Positions 57,760 to 64,000 of a DNA stretch of 64,000 nt are shown one piece after another. The translations under genes and the position numbers were made by a program. The notes beneath the pieces were generated by a model. It was not told the origin of the DNA. It worked only from the letters and a program-made list of their open reading frames with translations, and searched no databases. How positions within the stretch are numbered: position 1 is the first letter of the stretch; the number at the start of each line of letters is the position of its first letter. This DNA comes from Rhodocollybia butyracea (Eukaryota; Basidiomycota; Agaricomycetes; Agaricales; Omphalotaceae), in assembly GCA_015501585.1 (NCBI GenBank), contig JADNRY010000072.1, positions 186,001-250,000 on the forward strand, read 5' to 3'.

Positions 57760-59690
57760 GTTGAATCTATATGAGTAGTATAATGTTTACCTGTTTAGAA
57801 TTGTATTTTGTATGTTCCACATGTGGGAGTGATATGAAGCACATGGTGGTTTGCAAGCCTGTTTTAGTGTGTTCTACATCCGGAATGTATTGCGGTGTAT
57901 GTTGAACCTATATGAGTCACATGATTACGTATTTTTGTATGTTCCACCTGTGGGAGTAATGTGGTTTTATTATGGAGGGCATTGTGACTTGGAAGCTTGC
58001 TTTAGCATGTTCTATATCTGCAGTGCATTGCTTTGGATGTTAGACCTATATGAGTAACATGTTTATTTGTTTTTGTATGTTCCACCTGTGGGAGTAATGC
58101 AGTTTTGTCATGGAGTACATTGTGGCTTGCAAGCTGGCTTTAGCATGTTCTGTGTATGCAATGCATTGCGGTGGATGTTAAACCTATATGAGTAATATGT
58201 TTATGTATTTTTGTATGTTCCACCTGTGGGAGCAATGTGGTTTTGTTATGGAGCACATTGTGGCTTGCAAGCTTGCTTTAGCATATTATACATCTGAAGT
58301 GCTTTGCAGTGAAAGTTAAACTTATATGAGTAACATGTTTGCATATGTGGGAGTAATGAGGTTTTGTTATAGAGTACATTGTGGCTTGCAAGCTTGCTTT
58401 AGCATGTTCTGCGTCCGCAGTGCTTTGTGGTGGATGTTAAACCTATATGAGTAACATGTTTATATATTTTGTATGTTCCACCTGTGGGAGTAATGCGGTT
58501 TTGTTAAGGAGCACATTGTGGCTTGCAAGCTTGCTTTAGCATATTTTACATCCAAAGTGCTTTGCGGTGGATGTTAAACTTATATAAGTAACATGTTTGT
58601 GTATGTTCCATTTGTGGGAGTAATGTGGTTTTGTTATGGAGCACATTGTGGCTTGCAAGTTTGCTTTAGCATGTTCTATGTTCGCAGTGCATTGCAGTGG
58701 ATGTTGAACCTATATGAGTAACATGTATACATATTTCTTTGTATGTTCCACCTATGGGAGTAATGCAGTTTTGTTATGGAGCACATTGTGGCTTGCAAGC
58801 TTGCTTTAGCGTGTTCTGTGTCTGCAGTGCATTCCGGTGGATGTTAAATCTATATGAGTAACAGGTTTACATATTTTTGTATGTTCCACCTGTGGGAGTA
58901 ATGTAGTTTTGTCATGGAGCACATTGTGGCTTGCAAGCTTGCTTTAGTGTGTTCTGTGTCTGCAGTGCTTTGTGGTGGATGTTAAACCTATATGAGTAAC
59001 ATGTTTACGTATCTTTGTATGTTTCACCTATGGGAGTAATGCAGTTTTGTTATGGAGCACATTGTGGCTTGCAAGTTTGCTTTAGCATGTTCTACATCCG
59101 CAGCAAATTGCAGTGGATGTTGAACCTATATGAGTAACATGTTTATGTATTTTTGTATGTTCCACCTGTGGGAGTAATGCAGTTTTGTTATGGAGCACAT
59201 TGTGGCTTGCAAGCTTGCTTTAGCATGTTCTGTGTCTGCAGTGCATTGCAGTGGATGTTAAACTTATATGAGTAACATGTTTATGTATTTTTGTATGTTC
59301 CACCTATGGGAGTAATGCAGTTTTGTCGTGGAGCACATTGTGGCTTGCAAGCTTGCTTTACCATGTTCTGTATCTGCAGTGCTTTGCGGTGGATGTTAAA
59401 CCTATATGAGTAACATGCTTACGTATTTTTGCATGTTCCACCTATGGGAGTAACGCAGTTTTGTTATGGAGCACATTGTGGCTTGCAAGTTTGCTTTAGC
59501 ATGTTCTACATCCGCAGTGAATTGCAGTGGATGTTGGACCTATATGAGTAACATGTTCATGTATTTTTGTATGTTCCACCTGTGGGAGTAGTGCAGTGTT
59601 GTTATGGAGCACATTGTGGCTTGCAAGCTTACTTTAGCATGTTCTATGTCCGCAGTACATTGCGGTGGATGTTGATCAATCTGCACATAT
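57760..59690 (+). repeat. 137-bp minisatellite, about 14 copies
   Basis: Each unit carries 'tatatgagtaacatgttta', 'tgtatgttccacctgtggga', 'gcagttttgttatggagcac', 'attgtggcttgcaagcttgc', 'tttagcatgttct' and 'gcagtgcattgcggtggatg'. Fourteen 'gggagta/gggagca' anchors, spaced 121-141 bases, can be counted between 57823 and 59583. Copies differ by point changes and small indels. The first and last units are the most diverged. Confidence 0.9.
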
Positions 59691-60700
59691 GCTGATCATA
59701 AAATGTTGAAAGTCAATGAGGTGAAGAAGAAAACCTATATCCTTCTTCAATCCATTGTTTTGCACAAAAGTAACACAGTCTGATACACCTGTATATGTGG
59801 CATAGCTTTGTGCTTGACTGAGAGACCTGAAGTTTGACCTTACAGTGCCAGCTAATTGTCCACTGAGTAAGATATATAGGATCAATAGATAAGGTTAATC
59901 AGTGAAGTAAACATACCAGAGTGTAGTGTTAAATAAGATGGACTGAAATCCAAAGAACTCAGAAATATTACATGTAGGTGATGACTACCAGGCAAATGCA
60001 GTACCCCATGCGTCTGGCAAAGGCGTGCCACTTGTGATGTCTGAAAGAATAGCCAATCATTCAAAGAAATAGATCACTATTTCTGACAAATAGTTCAAGA
60101 CTTCTTTTTAGTTGAAAAGAAGGAAACCAGTGTACTGGTATAAACACCACCCCCATTGGAATTGAATGCCGCTCTTTATAATGCTGTGGAATCTGATGTT
60201 ATACTACATCCTCCTCCAGTCGAGACACAATCTGTGCTGATCACAGTTGTCCTATTGATACCAAGAGTGGGAGAGCTTGTAGAGGATAGAGAACATACTT
60301 CTAGGGTGTGAAGTGTAGCCTGGTTGTTTGCTAGTTAGTTTGTTAGTTGAGTATATTGAGAGAATGTAGATCAACTTATAGGTTAATAATCACTGTATCA
60401 TGTATTTTGCTAAGGCCATATTCATACATTCGTCTTTGTTGTTGATTGCGACCCTGACATCAATACGCCCGGAAGCAAATCAAATTTATATTGATTGAGC
60501 GCTAATCACCTTCATTCGGAAGGTCCGATCTTGTCGGGTACTTGTTCTGGCAATCCGTCTTCCAAAACTTGCTTGCAAGTTATTTCTATGTATTTACGCG
60601 CAGTTTCCTCAAATATTTTCGATGGTATCAGGCGCTGAAGTTTTATTTCGTTACGAATATTAACACGTGATTAAACCGCGGTATAAAGGTTCGACTTAGC
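59691..60700. other. Spacer after the minisatellite
   Basis: No gene recognised. A Helitron 3' end (hairpin followed by CTRR) is expected about here, but I did not find a convincing one. Confidence 0.3.
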
Positions 60701-60737
60701 AATGTTTTCTAAGTCGAACTTTTTCCCTTACACCACC

Positions 60738-63471
60738 ATGTCGTCCTTTGTTGGTTCCGCGCAACGTGTCATCTGGCCTAATGTTCCACAGGATATCTTG
60801 GCGCGCTTCGCCGAACTCACTGACTATCCGTCGTCGAAGTCCATTCTCGCTGGCTTTACATCCATTGGTGGCCTTCACTCGTTTTTCTCATTGGCCCGTT
60901 CGGTTTCACACGACTTCAACAAAACGTTTACCGATCCAGAGGTCTCGTTCTTTTTCAACGTGGAACGTGGCGTATGTCTCGGGTCTGCTGACTCAAAAGT
61001 GCCGGCTTGTCCTCGTCGCGTATGGGCTGCAGTCCAATTACTTCAAGAATTCCTTACACCAGAGCTTCGAGCCATCGCCACTGACTCAGGCCTAGACATG
61101 TCCCAATCTGATGCGTCGGATCTATCTGATATTTTATACGGGCTCACTATGCCTTTGGTACGCCGCATTCTTCATTCTTCATAATTTTTTTCGTTCTTAT
61201 ATGTTTTTTTCTTGATAGGTCTACTTGCAATGTACCAGCGTCGGCGTTCCTACTAGCATCGCATTGGTCGAAGGCGTTGTCGCTGCTTCACAACGGCTGC
61301 GCCTGCGTATCAATCAGTTGTTCCCCGAGCTTGCTGAAACGTCGTATACTTGGTTCTTACCTGACGAAGACGTTGCCTGTATTCTGGTGCGCGTCCGTCT
61401 CTGCTTTCTTTGTTTTTGTTTGTGACATATGTTTTCTTAGAAGCATGTCAAGAAGGTCAAGTTGGACTTGGGGGCCCCGCTTGCTATTCCTTTCGATAGT
61501 GACTCTCGCGAATCAGAGTGGCTCATCTCTCTCATCCCACAGTCCGCTTATCCTCGTTCGCGACCGAAACCTCGTCCTTCTGCTGGCCTGGGTTCATCCA
61601 CAGAAATCGCAGCTTTTAAAGCACGCCTCGTTGCCAAAACTACTCCTGCCTCGTTGGCCAGTACGTTGTTTGTCGGCCCACCTTCCGTGGCCAACGGCTC
61701 TGTTCTTGGCAAGCGCTCTCGTAGCCGTTCAGTTCAATCTTCCGCACCGATGGTTGCTGAAGATGATGATGTTGCCGAGTTCGATGAGTTGGATGCATCA
61801 CCGAAAATATTGAGTGCGAAGCGAAGGAAGGTTCGTGTACGCTCACTGTCTTTCTATCCCCTTGTGAATCTTATGCGGTTTGGTGCTATAGTTAGTTTCT
61901 CCGGTGCTCAGCTCTTCGGCCAGATCGAAGATTCCTGTCAATGCAAAGGTAACCCGCTCGATGTCCAAGAAGGTAAATACTCGTAGACTATCAATTTCTT
62001 TTCTGACGGTGATCTTTTTCAGTTCGCTAATAAACAACTTCTTAATTCTACCTCAGTGGTTGATTCAGGTTCTGAGGATGAGCACGATGGTTCTGATGAT
62101 AGCCTGGCCACGGCTGTGTTGCGGGTTGGCCCTCCTAAAGGCAAAAGCACTGCCAAGTCTTCCGGGAAAAAGTTTTCCAAGGCTCCTCCAACCCGTCTTC
62201 TGATGCTGTTCCGCCTAAGGAGGTTGTTCTTTTCACTGATGTCGACAAAGGACGTTCTCGTTCCCGTATTGCCGAAATTTATCGAGGAATCTTAGCCTCC
62301 CGCCTGGTTTCTTCCGACGATCATCTTCCCCAGGATGGCTATCCCACTTTCATTACTGGTTTTTCCGGGAATTCTAGTTCCTCCCTCGTTCGGTGTTGAA
62401 GGAAGTCATTTCTCCTTCGGTGAGTTTGGATCGTTGAGGTTGTTACGTTCTTCTTTATGATTTTTACTTTCTAGTACGTTCCTACTTCTGCCCAAGCAAC
62501 CGATCCCAATGTCTGGACCTTTGATCGTGAGCTGTTGTTGCTGGCCAACGCTGTTGCCCTGAACGTGGGTACTCATTCGGTGACCTTTGCTGAATTTATG
62601 GCTGCCGCGCGCACCACCTTCCAGGTATAACTTGTACTCCATTATTCCTGTCACAGTGTCTAATCATTTTTACGATGTTTTATAGATCGATCCTCGCGCG
62701 TTAGCCTGTCTACAATGCTATTTACGGGACATGTTGGACACGTGTGATTATGCACAAGACCGGAAAGGCAAGCGAAAAATGTCCGGTCGCTGCAAAAACT
62801 GCGTGGACAAGCATTGTACGTGTTCAGACAACTTGTCCGTTCCCGAGTTGGTAGCTGCGAAGGATCGTATGGCGCTTTTTACGCAAGATTCTCCACTCAG
62901 TGCGCCCTCTCTCGTTCTTGTATATATATGTACTATATTCTTACTTTTTCGTTACAGATTTACAGAAGCAGATGGACTCCATTATCCGCGCCCAAAAGGC
63001 TCGCGAGCAATCCATTGCTCTCTGTGAGTCTTTGACCGATAACCTCCTCCAGGAGTTTCAGCTTCTTCGATCTCAGGTCACCTCTCCGGCCGTTTTTATG
63101 CAGGCGATTCTCAGAACGCACCCTTCCAAGCCGATTTCTCTGGTTGAGTGGGCATTCTTGACTTCCCTCTTTGGCTGGGATTCTCCGACCACCTTCGATA
63201 CTACCGCCGAGTTTGAGCAATTTATTGGTTCCATCACTCGCGCCGCCGTTGTCGAGTCCGAGGACCTACAGGATGCAGAACTTCCTTCGCCGTCTCTACT
63301 TCCTCATGAGGTAGAAGAGGATATCCGCAAGACACAGGGTTCAGCTGGCACGGGATCGCCTCTGTCGCCTACTACTTCTTTCCCGGCGACTCTTCCTGCG
63401 CTTGACCTGGAAGTAGTACCTTGGCGCGCAGGAGGATCGGCGGCGTCGGGAAGCGGGTCTACCACCGTCTA
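60738..63471 (+). CDS. Cys-rich hypothetical protein, eight exons, two apparent frameshifts
   Basis: Exons 60738-61157, 61219-61386, 61441-61830, 61892-61972, 62023 to about 62420, about 62475-62623, about 62686-62920 and about 62966-63471 have good splice sites. I do not recognise the family. Features: a globular N-terminus (SSFVGSAQRVIWPNVPQDIL), a basic Ser-rich middle (GKRSRSRSVQ, SAKRRK, ARSKIPVNAKVTRSMSKK) with acidic stretches (AEDDDVAEFDELD, SGSEDEHDGSDD), then a Cys cluster (CLQCYLRDMLDTC...GRCKNCVDKHCTC) that may bind zinc, and a helical end with a Ser/Thr/Pro tail. Within exon 5 the frame must move by one base near 62186 (SKA to SNPSSDAVPP) and again near 62390 (to VLKEVISPS). Basic, zinc-binding-like features suggest nucleic-acid contact, by inference only. 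An ATG at 60702 is an alternative start; 60738 has the better CACC context. Confidence 0.6.
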
Positions 63472-64000
63472 GCTTTTTGAAGTTCTTTCACACCTTCGAA
63501 GTCTCTGTTGGCTTAAATCCATTTATCGTGAAACTTCATCATCTAGTGCTAGTGGGGTTGACTTGACCAGACATTTGTTGTTTTAATTTCGTTTTCGTTA
63601 TCTTTTTGTATCGCGTGGACTGTACCTGGGCCCTAGCGCCCTTTTCATGTATTTTTGGCAGTGTACTGTGCATGGACATTGTTTTAGCGGTTTCTTTGAG
63701 ACCTTGTTGTAGCGGTTTCTTTTAGACCTATTCTTGTATTTGGTATCTCTAGCCATGCCCTTCATACTTTAGTTTTAGCCCTTTGGTATGTGATCGTAGA
63801 TAGGCTAAATTCAAAAAACAAAAATAAAAAAGAAGCGCGCTTGCACGTATATTCTGCTTTCCTTTCTTGATGTGTGAGTCTCTGCTAATGTCAGCAAAAG
63901 GGTAGGTCAACTGTATGCGGTGACGAGGTCACACAAAGTTGGAGCTGTTTCGAGTGATCAGTGCTTTAACCACAGCGTTGTCTTGGCGCCTTGAATACCT
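63472..64000. other. 3' flank of the Cys-rich gene
   Basis: No gene. 'gtagcggtttcttt-agac' occurs twice at about 63685-63726. An A-rich run near 63815-63830 may mark a polyadenylation region. Confidence 0.35.

Noticed and set aside
57760..59690. Array considered as a CRISPR or as a protein repeat
   Set aside because: Unit length near 137 bp, contiguous copies without unique spacers, and no continuous frame; the genome is fungal.
59691..60700. Helitron 3' terminus
   Set aside because: No hairpin immediately followed by CTRR could be found with confidence, so no end is called.

Overview
The window is nuclear DNA from a filamentous basidiomycete, most likely an agaricomycete mushroom. Supporting signs are short 50-70 bp GT-AG introns that split nearly every gene into small exons, a TPR-CHAT protein, a cytochrome P450 relic, small intron-bearing secreted proteins, mushroom-type beta-trefoil (peptidase inhibitor I66-like) genes, and an autonomous Helitron. 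No species can be named from sequence alone. Most of the 64 kb is accessory, repeat-rich DNA.

Layout. 1-20.3 kb: decayed copies of the 3' part of a REX1-like RNA exonuclease gene (copies A, B and C of six, all on the + strand), a P450 pseudogene (4-6.3 kb), a foldback terminal-inverted-repeat element split by a 1.17-kb solo LTR (7.3-9.3 kb), and a divergent pair of paralogous small secreted protein genes (12.1-12.8 kb minus, 15.7-16.4 kb plus). 20.4-37.4 kb: five related genes. Three large ones (20.9-23.3 plus, 26.2-28.1 minus, 34.6-37.1 plus) join an I66-like beta-trefoil domain to a proline-rich linker and to DM9/DUF3421-like repeats. Two small ones (29.2-29.8 minus, 30.6-31.2 plus) hold the trefoil alone and form an inverted duplication. 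REX1 fragment D and a 500-bp hAT-like MITE lie in the same stretch. 37.4-50 kb: tRNA-like repeats, REX1 fragments E and F with their shared upstream block, a TPR-CHAT gene on the minus strand (42.6-46.3 kb) and a DUF6699-like relic. 50-60 kb: an intact 2085-codon Helitron Rep/helicase ORF followed by about 14 copies of a 137-bp minisatellite. 60.7-63.5 kb: a multi-exon Cys-rich gene of unknown function carrying two apparent frameshifts.

The most notable system is the trefoil/DM9 family. Frames were followed by hand through every exon. The exons are nearly all phase 0, some are amplified in tandem, and a 10-nt microexon recurs inside the DM9-like motif. One member has two fairly complete DM9 repeats; the other two have degenerate tandem versions. 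Both domain types are associated elsewhere with protease inhibition or carbohydrate binding, so a role in defence or recognition is plausible, but that is inference.

The second theme is a chimeric unit (a shared upstream block plus REX1 from just after the first catalytic motif) that has spread over 50 kb and has itself been hit by other elements.
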